A DNA stretch of 64,000 bases, taken from assembly GCA_037783415.1 (NCBI GenBank), contig JAZGTN010000009.1:3968001-4032000 (forward strand), written 5' to 3'. The notes beneath the pieces were generated by a model. It worked only from the letters and a program-made list of their open reading frames with translations, ran no database searches and was not told where the DNA came from. Below are positions 23,500-35,560 of the stretch, piece after piece (the first letter of the stretch is position 1; the number at the start of each line of letters is the position of its first letter). The translations under genes were made by a program, and so were the position numbers. The stretch comes from Leptasterias polaris (taxonomy: Eukaryota; Echinodermata; Asteroidea; Forcipulatida; Asteriidae).

Positions 23500-23581
23500 T
23501 TGCCCGGCATCCATGATGTTTGCTATAAATGCGCATGCAGGCGGCGTTCACGCATTAGCAAACATCATGGATGCCGGGCAG
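23500..23581. repeat. Short perfect hairpin
   Basis: TGCCCGGCATCCATGATGTTTGCT and its reverse complement flank a loop of about 32 nt, upstream of the EI24 coding start and between EI24 and ZDHHC23. Confidence 0.9.
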
Positions 23582-24012
23582 TCAAATCGGTGGCAGTAAC
23601 GCCTCAGAATTTCCTCAAAATTACACCAAAACGAGCGCGCACAATGGCGTTTTAATGTGCTGTCCACAAATCGGATACAATGAGTGACAACTGGGGAAAA
23701 AATCTTGGCATAAAAACATGAGTTTATGTTCAAAAAATTATCCCACCTCCTGGAGGTCAGAGGTACACATGGGCGTAGGGCCAAGGATTGGAGGAAGTCC
23801 AGAGTATTGGCACTATTAATTATATGGGGCTATCTACAGTACAGTAGCATTCGATCGGTTAGTTTCATGATCGAGAATGTTTGTTATGTTCCCGATTAAA
23901 AATTACATCAATGATCAGGCAAACAAAATAGGATTGAGCAATTGTGCTAGGGTCAAGGAAGGATTGTTATGGATACGAAGTGGATTGGCCCTATATGTAT
24001 GATAAATGGGGC

Positions 24013-24366
24013 TAAGCCTAGCCCAGGTAGGTTGGACTCCTCCGTTGCAGTGCAACATCAACAGACACTGACGTCCTACCAGGGCTAGGGCTAAAAAGCC
24101 ATGCCAAGGTATGGCCATGGGGCTATAAACAACTAGCCCAGGGGCAGATTTCACAAAGAGCTAAGATTGATCGTAAGTGCAAATCAATCGTAGTTGCTTA
24201 GCAAACAGTGATGTCACAATACGAATCACTATGGTAATACTGACAACTCATCTTAAAATGAATCTTAGTGCTTTGTGAAATCGACCCCAGGACGTCAGTT
24301 CTATGGTAAGTGCCACTATTTAGTATTAATTATGCAGCGCAACGGAGGAGTCCAACCTGGGCTAAA
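24013..24366. repeat. Foldback element, outer arms
   Basis: AGCCCAGGTTGGACTCCTCC-type arms at about 24013-24052 and 24331-24366 are reverse complements. A different element (24139-24290) sits inside, which indicates nested insertion. Confidence 0.8.
24139..24290. mobile_element. Nested miniature element, GGGGCAGATTTCACAAAG ends
   Basis: The ends GGGGCAGATTTCACAAAG and CTTTGTGAAATCGACCCC form imperfect inverted repeats. From memory, this is a widespread miniature element type in animals. Confidence 0.75.
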
Positions 24367-24798
24367 TAAACAACATGCTAATCTAATTGATAAATGAAAA
24401 CCAATCTGAATCTGACCCTACCTTTAAACATGGAAACCTTAAACATTGCCGAAAGTGAAAAGATAAATTTTCTTGCACGTGCAGGATTCAAGAGATGTCC
24501 AGAAAAGAACTATCCTGCGTTGGTGGCGAAAAATTCTTTAAAAAGCCTCAATATGTGGCCAATTATCTACCCTGCCTTGTCACCAAAACGTACTTGGCGT
24601 CGTACTATTGCATGTATATAGCTAGTAGGACTCTGACAGGACGGGTACCAACTCTAGTAGTATGACTTCTTGTCAACAGAGGGCGTTCTACTTGGCGATG
24701 AAGTCTTCATTTGTTGTAAGTTATCGGTCGGTAGACTTATCCCCTTTTGTTTTAACCAATTTATAGAGGTGAGGCTTATAAACATAGTTTGTGTAATC

Positions 24799-27700
24799 AT
24801 GGGAAAAGGTCAAGCTGATGACGAGGAAGGTCAACCTCTCTGCTGCTGTGAGTACATGAATGAAAGTGGAGATAAAAGTCATTTATTGGCATTGTGTTGT
24901 GACTGTCAGGATGTCGACGAAGCTTGTGACAGGTAATGTATGTAGGCCCCCTAACTTTTGTTTTAATAATAGTACTAATATTAGTATTAGTAGTGGGCTA
25001 AAAAATAATAAACTTAGTTTTGACTCTTGAGCCCCAAGAAGTGCAGGAGATTTTTTTCATATTTTGATTTGAAACAGGTTGATTTGAAACTAGCTATGAT
25101 ACTATTGCTAATGCTATATAATATTAAATAATAATAGAGTTGACAGTATTTGTATAGACTATAGACGGTGCAAATCATGCGACTGGTACTGAGCACTGGT
25201 TACACCCCACAATGTTCCGACACCCCTATGTTCCGACAATTCAACCTATATTCCGACACCCCTATGTTCTGATAATGGTGATATCCCTATGTTCCGACAC
25301 CCCTATTCCGACACCCCTATATTCCGACACCCCTATATTCCGACACCCCTATGTTCCAACACCCTTATGTTCCGACACCCCTAACCTATGTTCCGACACG
25401 TTATTTTCGCACATTGTTACTCTGATTTTAAAAGCAATAATCGGAATACAATTTATATTACAGGTTTCCCGGCCAATTTCAGCAAAACTTCATTCAATTT
25501 CATTAACACGCATTCAATTCACGCATATCCCCCTAATCCACTGAAACTCATTGGTTTCTTTTTAGCTATTAGTGCATTCAATTTTGTTTTTGTGCATGAT
25601 TTCGTTCTTCTCATTCAGTCATTTTACTTTATTTACACTACAGTCTTTCAAGACTACACATTGACCATTCATAAGTTGAATTTCTACTAACTATTGTTAA
25701 AACTGATGAAATCAAATTATCGAAGCACACATGAATTTGTTGCTTGTTTGCGTTTTCTTATTTGTTTATAATGCATCATATCTAGAAATAAGTTTAATTT
25801 GGTTTTATCCTTTATCGACGAAAAGGATATTCCCCTTCATTGTTACAATGGTAGACAAATATTAGTGGTAAATTCCCCCCCCCCCCCTCAAAAAAAATAC
25901 TTATATAAGAATTAATAATGATAATAAATAAATAAGTCCTAGATAAGGCATTAGATAGGCTACCGGTATGTTTATGGATTAAATTGCGGGCGGGTGTGGT
26001 TTCTTTAAGTCGCACCGTTTTTCTTGAAATATGGCTAACACAAAATGTTTGTGCAGGTTGTCGGAACATAGGGGTGACGGAACACTGGGTGGTTTAGTTG
26101 TCGGAATAGGGGTGTCAGAACATCTATAGGGGTGTCGGAATATAGGGGTGTAGTCCGTGGGCTACCCCCACCCCCCCCCCCCCCCCCCCCCCTGCACCCC
26201 CCTTGGGGATTTTTGGAGACAACTATTTTTGGAACCCTTGACCATATTACTTTTGAAATCTGGTTGTCTGCAAAAATACTGGTGGTGGGTAAGACCGTGA
26301 GGGCGCTGTTTTCAAGATGGCCCCCAAAGTACCACTAAATGGCATTTCAGCCCCCCAAAATCAGGCAAATATCTTTACATTTCTGGATTTGTAGTGAGAA
26401 ATAATACCACAGAGCTGTTGAACTAAAGTATTTAGATTTTTATTATAGAGGGCGCTTTTCAAAATGGTGGCACTAGAAGTCACTTGAGTAAAGTAGTAAG
26501 TAGGCGTTTCCCCTTCCCATGTGTTGCCTCTGCTCTCTGCTTTTCTCAATTAGTTGACGTAGAGTGAGTATACATCGATGGTGCTTCTATCAGCTCTGTA
26601 TCCTGACTGAGATTTGGTTACATGACCTACATGTATTGTAGGCGTTGTAGCAAGATGTCAGCAAAACATTTATCTATCCCGCTAAGGAGAGAGATACCTC
26701 TGTATACGTAGTTGTCGTCACACAAAAACTTGGCTCCTTTCTCGTAGATCAACATGTTAGCAATCTTGAGGTCGGTAGAGATGTTCTTATGCAACATATC
26801 ATTGAAGATTTTGCATACATGTACATGTAGGTGCCTAAATCATGACATCTCCTCCACATTACGGGAAAGCTCTATTTCAGAAAGAGTCTAAAATAAAACA
26901 TCCTTTTCGTCTGGCAACTCACATCTGTTATCTCCATGTAATTCCTTTTCCAAACAGTGGAGTTAATTGGATTATGCACAAACCATAAAGTACACTGCTG
27001 ACTGCCCCAGGCAAACTTACTGCTCATCCATTAAGTTTAATGACCCAAGTAATTCAATGTACACTCCCACTAAATAAGTGAAAATACTTTCTGAGTTTTT
27101 GTGACCAAACTCGGAAGTTATTTAATGGAGCTTTCAGGTAATGCATTTTTTAGTGTTTCAGGGGGTATGCCATCTGGTCCAGGGCTTCTCTTAAACTTCG
27201 TCTATTTTATTGACTCGATTACCTCAGCCAGTGTTGGTCCTGTTCCTAGGTCATGAATTATCCAGGACCTGAATGTTGCCACTGCAGGTTGGTTTAGAAG
27301 AGTAGAAAAATGTTCCATCAATCTGGCTTTGATGTCTCTGGGGGAGGTCGGAAGCTTGCCAACAGTGGTCATGATGGGATGAGAACTTGGACCATATATC
27401 ATGTTGAGTGATGTGTAGAAGTCGCGATAGTTTTTCCTCTGTGCAAACTTCTCAACTTTGTCTGCTCTGTCTTGGAACCAGTTGTTTTTTTAGGTCATGG
27501 ATTCGACTTCGTAGTTCAGCTCTGTCAAGTTGAGGGTTCATATAGCTGTGTCGTATTTTGTAAGTTGATGAGCTGAACCTGGTGGTCACGTATGGTGAAA
27601 AATCTGCACCTTGTGATAAGCAGCCTATGGTCTGTGAAGCAGTTTGCACTCCGAAGCATGCGGGTGACGCAAATGTTTTTGAGTGCATCGGCCGGCAATC

Positions 27701-30700
27701 GCAAGGATGTGATCTACATGTATCTGATGCCATTGCTTGGATCTCATAAGCTGCCATGTTCTCGTTAACTTGTTTTTCAATCTGAACAGTATCCCATTGA
27801 CAGTCAGCTTCGATTGGGTACACATATTTAGCAGTAGCAGGCTGTTAGAATTCATCTTTCCTACACCATGTCTGCCAAATACACCAGGCCAAACTACTCA
27901 TTCTTTTCCAACTCGTGTGAAGTCTGCAATCACAATCAGTTTACCTTTGGTCTTATAGAGATGGTGCGATTAACTTCATAGCAGGGTTCTTTTTCATCAT
28001 CTCGTCTCTGCATTGTTAATGCATAAACACTGCTGAAAGTCACACTTTTGCCAGATTGAAGAACTGCTGTCATGGTCATGAGTCTGTCATTTATAGCAGT
28101 CGATTCACTAGGTCATTCGAGATGTCAACCATGATTGTCAGTGATGTTGTAGCGAGCACCTTGGTCTTCTTTGTGTTCAGCTGGAGTCCAACCTTCAGCA
28201 ATAGGTCTCGAGCCTGCTCCAATGTACATGTATGTAAGTCCATATCGGTGATTATCACAGGAGACACTCGCCGGCTCTTGCGGGTCACTATGGTGAAATC
28301 CAGCTCATCTTCTCATCCATTGATCGCCTTCCTCAGGGTGTAGTCGAGGACGATGATGAAGAGAAATTGGGCCAAGGTGTCACCCTGAAACACTCCTGCC
28401 AGGATGTCAAAGAACACAGTGACATCATCTAGTTAAGTGACCCTGGCCGGGGTGTTTGCGTAGGTTACCCCATTCACTTGCACTAACTTTTTGGGGCTAC
28501 CCCATTCACTTGCACTAACTTTTTGGGGATCCCATATGGGGTGAGGATGTTCATCATCTTGACCCGGTAGTGTCAAAAACCTTGCGGAAGTCAATGAAGG
28601 TGATGACTGCAGGGAGATGTTTATGCTTGACACCTTCAATAAGTCTCCTAGTGCAATGACGTGCCCCACCGTAGACCTCTCTCGTCTGAATCCCCACAGC
28701 ACTTTCCACCCTTGAGTGCACCCCTTGCCTTGACATACTCCTCATGGTTGAATGGGCCATCCTCGATGTCCAGGGTATCGAACACCTGATCCACCTCCAC
28801 CTGTGCACCCAGCATGCTGCAGCACCTCTGGTTCATCACCAAGAAGGTTTTTGAAGTGGTTTTTCCATGTCTCTACCCGTTGTCATCGGTATCTCCCATG
28901 ATCTTAGAGGGTCTGGAGGACTTTCTGTCTGTCATCTCGTTGATGAATCTCCAGCTCACCGCATGCGTTTGGTTGACATGAGCTTCTTTCACTTCTCTGA
29001 TTTTTAGGGTAAGCTCCTCCTCTTCGATGAGATCATAAGTTTCAAGTAGGACTTTCTTCTTGCTTTTGTACACCGTCCTCTTGGTTGGTGAAGCTGTGGT
29101 CTGCTACAAGAGAACAGTAGGCCACTTCCATCTCCTCCCTAGCTCTGACGACCCGAGGATCAGATGTGGCTCCCCCCCACCTCTTCACCTTGTCCATACA
29201 GATCTCTGCAGCCTCCTTGTTTGCTCTCACGAACTTGTCATAGCGGTTGGTTGCAGAATCATCATCATCCTCCGTCAATACCTGCAACCGATTTTGAATT
29301 TCTACGGCATGGCGGGCATACCTCTCCTGTAGATCGCTGTTTCTCTTGAGCGTTTTCCAATTGTGCTTCACTCTGCTTGTCACTGCCTTGCGTGGTGCAC
29401 GGAGGCTGAGACGAACCTTTATCACCACCACTCTATGATCTGATCCAACCGTAGAGAAGGTACTGTGGGCATAAGAGTTGACGATACTGTTACGCCATTT
29501 CCTCCTGGTCAGAATAAAGTCGATCTGGGCCTTCCTCCCGGATGGTGACAGCCACAGACGCAAACCATTGTTGTTTGTGTCTTGATGAAAGGTGAAAGGA
29601 GCGTCCCCCAGCCCCAGTCAGGCATTGAAGTCACCAAGGGTGGCAAGGAAGTGGTGATGGGGAACAGCCTCTATCGCGTGTCGTAGATCATTATAGAACT
29701 TCGTCTTCTTCTCTTCAGGTGCAGTTAGAGTTGGTGCGTAGGCCACCATGGTTGTGAGGACTTCATGAAAGTGACACCATTGGCTTAAATGATGATACTG
29801 TTGACATATAATTTAAATTCTAAACGTTTCAGCCTCCAGTTTTGGTAAACAAAGATAAATATCTGGTCTCATATGTATCATGCATTTGGTGATCAATGAT
29901 TGCTGCACTTATCCCTTTGAGTGGTTTGCATGGTACGATTGGCTTAAATTTTACAGAGCTTTTCAAATGACAGTAAAGTCTCATTTTGATTGCCTGCTGT
30001 GGTAATACAGGTGACATATTTATATGCACATTTTACACTTGATTTCTTACATTTTCCTTCATATTTGACCTTGTATGACCTTTAATGTCTGTAAAGTAAC
30101 CTCCATTTTATGTTATTGTTCTCTTATCTGTACATTTGTATTTCATGCACCAATAGCTTTAATTTGATACCAAATATGATATGTTTATATGACAAACTAC
30201 ATTTGTCATAATTATTACATAATCAGAAAAGTGGGCGTGGCTTGTAACGTCAATAAAAATTTGCCTAAGGGTGCCAAGCCAGATTTTGGCTCTAGACACC
30301 CTCATCTAGCATTTTCAGCAATAAAATTGCATTTGTACCATATACTTCAAGGCCCTTCCACAATTTACTCATATCCACCTGACTAATAACAATGAAAACA
30401 TCTATCATTATGTTTATTTGGCAGCCATTTTGAAAAAAGCGCCCTCACGGTCTTACCCACCAGTAGGAATTTTGCAGACACCCCGATTTCAATAGCCCAT
30501 AGGATAAGGTTTCCAAAAATACCAGTCTCCAAAAATCCCCAGGGGGGGTGCAGGGTTTCGGTATTTGGCCCATGCACTAGTGTTGGAACATAGGGATGTC
30601 GGAACATGGGGGTGTCGGAATATAGGTTGAGTTGTCGGAACATAGGGGTGTCGGAACATAGGGATGTCGGAACATAGGGATGTCGGAACATAGGGGTGTT

Positions 30701-33700
30701 GAAACATAGGGATGTCGGAATACATGTAGGGTCACGGAACATAGGGATGTCTGAACATAGGGGTGTCGGAACATACATGTAGGAATGTCAGAACATAGAG
30801 CTGTCACCGGTGCACTGTGTGTCATGACTGTCACATGTGTTGGCATTGCCATTGGCTGACTCAGTGTTGCAATATGCATAAAGTTGTTTTCTGACATTTT
30901 TAACCTTTCGAGTGATTCATTAAACCTTCCCGGATATTAGCTGAAAACAGTCACGTGGCTCGTGTCTACAATCTTGTGCACCTGAAATCATTGTTTTTAT
31001 TACTAGATATCAAATAATAAACCACAAGGGAAACTGACTGTTTTTATTACCTATGACAATTGACAATTTTTGATTTTTTTTTTTCTCTTCTGTCTTATGA
31101 AATTTGACCGAGCCCTAGCAAGATCAGCATTAGCCCCAACAATTCTGCCAATACGCTGGACTCCCTCTGCTCCCACAGAGAACCAGAAAGTTTTCTGTAA
31201 TTAAAAAATATCGTGCGGAAGTTTTCCCCTATAGTTATCACTTACATGTACTGTTGCCTAACTGTGTTGTGTAGGCCTACTGTATACAAAGATTTTGTGC
31301 ACGCTCGTTTTGGTGTAATTTTATGAAGAATTTCTGTTCAATAACAATTTTCTCAGTCATTATTTGCTGATGAAATCGCATACAAACACTGCCCTGATGG
31401 CCCAAATTGGCTCGGGACAGACTTGACAATTTACTAGGAAGATAAATGTAGAAAGTTCTGAACTATTGGAACTTGTCAAAGATGATGCTGCATTTAACAG
31501 TCTGTAAGCTGTTTTTGTTTTTATTACAGGTTGCTCAAGAGGCAAACAGTTGAGAAAGACAAAGTCTCCAAAGCCTTTTCAGTCATCAAGGATCGTGTTC
31601 GTATCCCGACATTCTTTGGTGCCGGTGCCAGGCGGCTTGACCAACTGATGGACACCACAGCGATCCCACCCATCGTGATCCTTCCAGCATGGATTTATCT
31701 TGCATCTTTGCATATCATCGCTACAACTTTTTGTTTCTCATTAGTTCCCCCTTCTGTTCTTCTTTACTATCGACTGATCTTGCGACATCGACGGCGGACT
31801 CAGTTCTTCATGAGTTGGGGTTTGATGTCAGTGTTTTCAATCTATGGATTATTTTATTTCTACGTGAGTTCAAACATCAGCATCACTGAGTTCTCATTTA
31901 CGACTGTTTTATTTGTTTTTACTCTTATGGCTTTTTTCGCATCAAAACATGGACCTGGTGTCGTTAAACAACAGCAAGCGTCCCCAAATCGCCACTTTTT
32001 TAAAGTACTGCCCGAATCGATGGTCATCTCTGAAAGTGATGCAAACCTCCAAAGAAGAAATCACTCCAGCAGCGATTGCAGTACTTCAGACAATGGATGT
32101 GCTTCAGAGAAATTACATGAGACGAGTACTCTTATTGGTAAAGAGCAGCATACTGGTAACGAAGCGACCAATCAGGAATTAGAAGACTGGTGTGATGTTT
32201 GTAAATTAGTCCAGCCAGAGAGAGCTGGTCACTGCAGGATATGTTGTCACTGTGTACACAGATTAGACCATCACTGTGTTTGGTGAGTACAGTGAGAAAT
32301 ACGGGCGGTTAATAATACAGATCACTGGCCAAATTTCATGGCTCTGCTAACTGTAACCAAAGAATCTGGGCTTATGGAAGCAGGGAAATCCGTAACCAAA
32401 GAATCTGGGCTTATGGAAGCAGGGAAATCCGCGCTTACGTCAAGCGTGATTCACGGGTTAGCAGGGAATTTTTGCTTGTGCGCATGCGTAGTCCATGTCA
32501 CTGAGGCATTCTACGCTTACACAGCTAGCGCAGAAATTTGGCGCTTGCTCGGTAAGCGGAGAATGGTGATCGCAAGCGCAGAATTCGGCCGTAAGCAGAG
32601 CCATGGAATTGGGCCCAGATCACTGGAATAGGCCTACTTAACGTTCTAGCGGTTCTGACTTTTGTGACGCTTCCCAAGGCAAGTTGCTCATCAACATCTC
32701 ACAAAATTGTGCAACAAGTCTAACACTAACAGTTTTTTGTTTACTTAAACCCCGTGATGTGTCAGGATCTCATGGTTTTGTCTTAAACTTTTCTTTGGTT
32801 TCAACATTTCTTGAAAGATCATTATTGAACTGACCATTAAGGAAAGAGAAACTTGAATCTTGAAAGTAAAAAGTCAATAATTCTTATTATAATCTAATAG
32901 CCTAGGAAGTTCTGGTGTAAAACTGTCGACCAAGAGGGTACCCCCACCAATGTTTCAGTATTTTTCTTTAGGATTTTCATTAGGATTTTCATTCTTGTAT
33001 TTTATTTGAAATTGGTTGTCTTTTGATTCTTGTTAATAGGATTGATAGTTGCATCGGAGTTGGTAACCATCGTTCGTTTCTACTGGCAGCTGTTCTGTTT
33101 GTGTTCGGTGGTGTTATAGGAGGGTACCAGTCACTGAGCACAATTTGCCCTCTTCAGCTTAGTGAGTTGCTGGAATGCTCTGCTGTTGCATTCACCAATA
33201 GAAGGTAAATATAGAGATTCAACCTGTTTTTAATCCTCCTACCATTTGACCATTCAACATCAACTACTGCGTTTTTGAACAATAGATAAACTAGGCCAAC
33301 AAACATTTTAAACAGTTGTTTGCATATTGTGGTGCTTTTTATTTAATATATATATAATTTTTTTTTGTATATGTTTTTTGGTGGGATTAACTTTTACTTT
33401 TTGTTTGCAGGGACTTGCAATTGTTAGTGTTTTATTTAACCTCTGCCATTTTTTACTTTCCTGTCTAATGTTTATAAATTTGTATAGATTTTGAAACATT
33501 TATATATTTTTATATATTTGCTTGTGTGTGTGTAGCCAGAGTTATTGGAATTGAAGGCCTTCGGGTCAATTTTATTTTAAAACTGTTTAATTCCGGGCAT
33601 AGGCCTATGGCTCTGGTTTCTTCTTCTGCCTTTATTGTGATTGTATTATATGTTTTTAATGCTGAATAAATAATAATAATAAAAATAATAATAATAATAC

Positions 33701-34911
33701 ACTATCATTTGGTGAGGGCATCTACACTGTACACAGTCAACCCTCCTACTGTCGGACCACAGTCAACAGATTGCTAAAACACTGACAGTTCTGTATGACT
33801 GAAAAATTCAGTCGTATTTTGATAGTAAACTTTATAAGAAAAATTACTAAACAATAGTTTGCAACATTGTTCAACTTCAAGTGTGATTTTCAAAAAAACA
33901 CGTATTTTGGGATGCGGTGCTAATTGGTCGCTTTGTTAAAACAGCAATGACATACAGAGTTAGTCTTGCGCACAGTGTTGCCAATGTACACAACCCATGC
34001 AGTTGAACAGCAACCCCTGCAGATGAACGGTTTTGATCAAGTGATCTTTGCTGAAATTCATTTAAAGATGTTTAAAGTCAATAAGGAAATTGAGCTCACA
34101 TGAGATTAAACAGATGTTAATTGTGTAAAAAACACTCATTTTGAATACCCTTCTCCGGTGCTTTTCAGAAGGATTTGTGAGAAGCCCTGTAACGTCATTA
34201 CTCATGTTACGTTATATGTGGGAGTTTCGTTTATGTATAGATGGGTTGCAGTATGACGTAAGTCGGCCATCTTTACGGGCAATTTGGAACACACAGTCAT
34301 GCGTTACGCGTGAGAACGGCGTGCAGCACGCGCACATTTCACCAAACTCATTGCGTGATTGGTTAGTGAACGACGCGGCTGCGTTAATAATTTGAGCGCT
34401 TGACGCGCCTGCCAGCCAAAATGCGATTTGCCCGTAAAGATGGCGTCTACTGGGAACTATCTATAGCCGCTTTGTTGCAACGTGGAGGTATCAAAGCAAA
34501 CTTCCACACAACACGTCAAAGTCTTTTTGACGCACGCCGTCATTGTCAGAAGTGTGTTTAGTTTACCAGAATCTAAATTACATTTAAATGATAAACAAAC
34601 ATTTTCGTTAACTGTAACTTACAATGCCTTATTCTTAATGTTTGTTTTGGTCACTCTTCAGGACTGCAGTCATCTTCGTCTCCATCATCTACACAGCGCT
34701 TGCGACAGTATGCGTTCTGGCCCTCCTTGTACAACAGTTCCATCTGATCACGCATAACTGGACGTACCGGGAGCGCAAACTGTCCACGCGGTCGCACACG
34801 CATCGAGAGAAACTGTTCGAGTTAGATAGAGGCTTTTTGTCCAACTGGATTGATTTTATCCTTATGAGGACGGGGGAAGATAAACCTACAGGTGGTTTGA
34901 CTAATGTATAA
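24799..34911 (+). CDS. ZDHHC23: ZDHHC23 palmitoyltransferase, complete
   Basis: Exons are 24799-24932, 31530-32282, 33040-33204 and 34662-34911. Phases join to 433 residues; human ZDHHC23 has about 409. The N-terminus carries the family's PLCCCEYMNESGDKSH and CCDCQDVDEACDR cysteine blocks. Hydrophobic segments follow (for example PPIVILPAWIYLASLHIIA and FTTVLFVFTLMAFF), then the DHHC cysteine-rich domain WCDVCKLVQPERAGHC...LDHHCVW|IDSCIGVGNHRSF. The catalytic DHHC is at about residues 291-294, and the tryptophan after it is split by intron 2. Two more membrane helices follow. The enzyme attaches palmitate to cysteines of target proteins at membranes; vertebrate ZDHHC23 acts on channels and signalling proteins. 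Start chosen because ATG opens the conserved N-terminus and the following donor is AG|GTAATG. All catalytic residues are present. Confidence 0.95.
25205..25400. repeat. 16-bp minisatellite, TTCCGACACCCCTATG units
   Basis: About ten variable units in ZDHHC23 intron 1. Inverted arrays occur at 26055-26150 and 30587-30800. Confidence 0.95.
25401..26054. other. Intronic AT-rich sequence between inverted minisatellite arrays
   Basis: It holds a C-run near 25867. Long frames here are extensions of the minisatellite. No gene seen. Confidence 0.4.
26055..26345. repeat. Inverted 16-bp array, C-run and shared body sequence
   Basis: Units CGGAATAGGGGTGT are in the opposite sense to 25205-25400. A C-run follows (about 26166-26192), then a body (GGGGATTTTTGGAGAC, GTAAGACCGTGAGGGCGC) that recurs inverted at 30415-30560. 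Confidence 0.85.
26346..27149. other. ZDHHC23 intron 1, no gene recognised
   Basis: Nothing beyond short uninformative frames. A CATGTACATGTAGG stretch occurs near 26818. Confidence 0.4.
27150..27860 (-). mobile_element. Non-LTR retrotransposon fragment: endonuclease 3' part and linker
   Basis: In minus sense the pieces read NSNSLLLLNMCTQSKLTVN, then LRSRIHDLKK, then IYGPSSHPIMTTVGKL with SPRDIKARLMEHFSTLLNQP. This is the order between the AP-endonuclease domain and reverse transcriptase in RTE/BovB-like 'craniofacial development protein 2-like' elements. Several frameshifts break it and no reverse transcriptase core follows. It lies in ZDHHC23 intron 1, antisense to the gene. Confidence 0.8.
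28090..29790 (-). mobile_element. Non-LTR retrotransposon remnant: endonuclease and reverse transcriptase
   Basis: The segment at 29563-29042 encodes the end of an AP-endonuclease (QIDFILTRRKWRNS, GSDHRVV) and the following linker. Frameshifted reverse-transcriptase pieces lie at 28842-28090: GFRRERSTVGHV, LPAVITFIDFRKVFDT, AGVFQGDTLAQFLF and QLNTKKTKVL. The catalytic YxDD box is not intact, so the element is dead. Clade is likely RTE-like but not certain. It lies antisense in ZDHHC23 intron 1. Confidence 0.85.
29791..30414. other. ZDHHC23 intron 1, no gene recognised
   Basis: AT-rich; possible 5' remnant of the neighbouring retroelement at its left edge. Nothing firm. Confidence 0.35.
30415..30800. 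repeat. Inverted copy of the shared body plus 16-bp minisatellite
   Basis: 30415-30560 is the reverse complement of the body at 26190-26330. 30587-30800 carries about 12 GTCGGAACATAGGGGT units with TACATGTAGG interruptions. Confidence 0.9.
32332..32615. mobile_element. hAT-like miniature element with target duplication
   Basis: Ends GGCCAAATTTCATGGCTCTG and CAGAGCCATGGAATTGGGCC are inverted repeats related to 22740-22998. Flanks AGATCACT on the left (about 32324-32331) and again on the right (about 32617-32624) are an 8-bp direct duplication, as expected for hAT. It carries an internal 39-bp duplication (GTAACCAAAGAATCTGGGC). It sits in ZDHHC23 intron 2. Confidence 0.85.
33205..34261. other. 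ZDHHC23 intron 3, mostly plain sequence
   Basis: An (AAT)n-rich stretch lies near 33667-33698. GTCAACCCTCCTACTGTC near 33738 is the reverse complement of the core of the tandem units at 35100-35560. Confidence 0.45.
34262..34448. repeat. Foldback element in ZDHHC23 intron 3
   Basis: GGCCATCTTTACGGGCAA (from about 34264) pairs with TTGCCCGTAAAGATGGCG (about 34427-34444). The GACGTAAG and TGCGTTACG-rich core has no supported frame. Confidence 0.7.
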
Positions 34912-35099
34912 TGGATGTACACAGTCAACCCTTCTACTGTCTGGCCATTCTTGTTGTTTGTGTTAAAGTGGTTATCTAGGCCTGCTTTTCATCTCCAAAA
35001 ATCCCGGTCCCGATCCCAACTCGGATTGGGTTTTCAGTAACTACCTGATTGTGTATGGTGGCACTTCTGTGTACAGAACTATGTGTGCATGCACAACTG

Positions 35100-35560
35100 T
35101 GAACTGTGACCTGTGTAGATGCATACTTCCTTCCATGGATCAAAACCACAGTGGATGATATTGATTGGTCAGACAGTAGGAGGGTTGACTTTCTGTGTGG
35201 ATGCATTCACCACATGTTATCATTTAAAGCTGGCTGGCATCATTCAAAATCATTCAAAACCACTGTGGATGACATTGAATGGTTAGCCAGTAGGAGGGTT
35301 GCGACTTTCTGTGTGGATGCATTCACCAAATGATATCACTAGCTGGCTGGCATAGTTTACATGTACATGTATCTATCATTCACAAACCATAGTGAATATT
35401 GAATGGTCAGACATTCAATTGTCAGACAGTAGGAGGGTTGACTTTGTACTATGTAATGCATTTAAATGATATTCTGTAGCAGACTGGCATAGTTTATCAT
35501 TTAATCTGCAGATAATTAATGGTAAGACAGTAGGCAGGTTAAGGGTGATGTATTAACATC
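35100..35560. repeat. Degenerate tandem repeat of about 120 bp, 3' of ZDHHC23
   Basis: CAGTAGGAGGGTTG and CTGGCTGGCATNNTT blocks recur four times with decay. Single inverted cores lie at 33738 and 34921, on either side of the last exon. Confidence 0.75.

Larger units (their letters stand above)
23262..24798. promoter_or_regulatory. Shared head-to-head region of EI24 and ZDHHC23
   Basis: The two coding starts diverge across about 1.5 kb, so both promoters, and probably a non-coding first exon of EI24, should lie here. No TATA box is evident. Transposon insertions (hairpin at 23500, nested elements at 24013-24366) occupy part of it. Confidence 0.5.

Noticed and set aside
25212..25690. Repetitive frames rich in FRHPYVPT
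   Set aside because: Translation of the 16-bp minisatellite; the same applies to 30383-30897.
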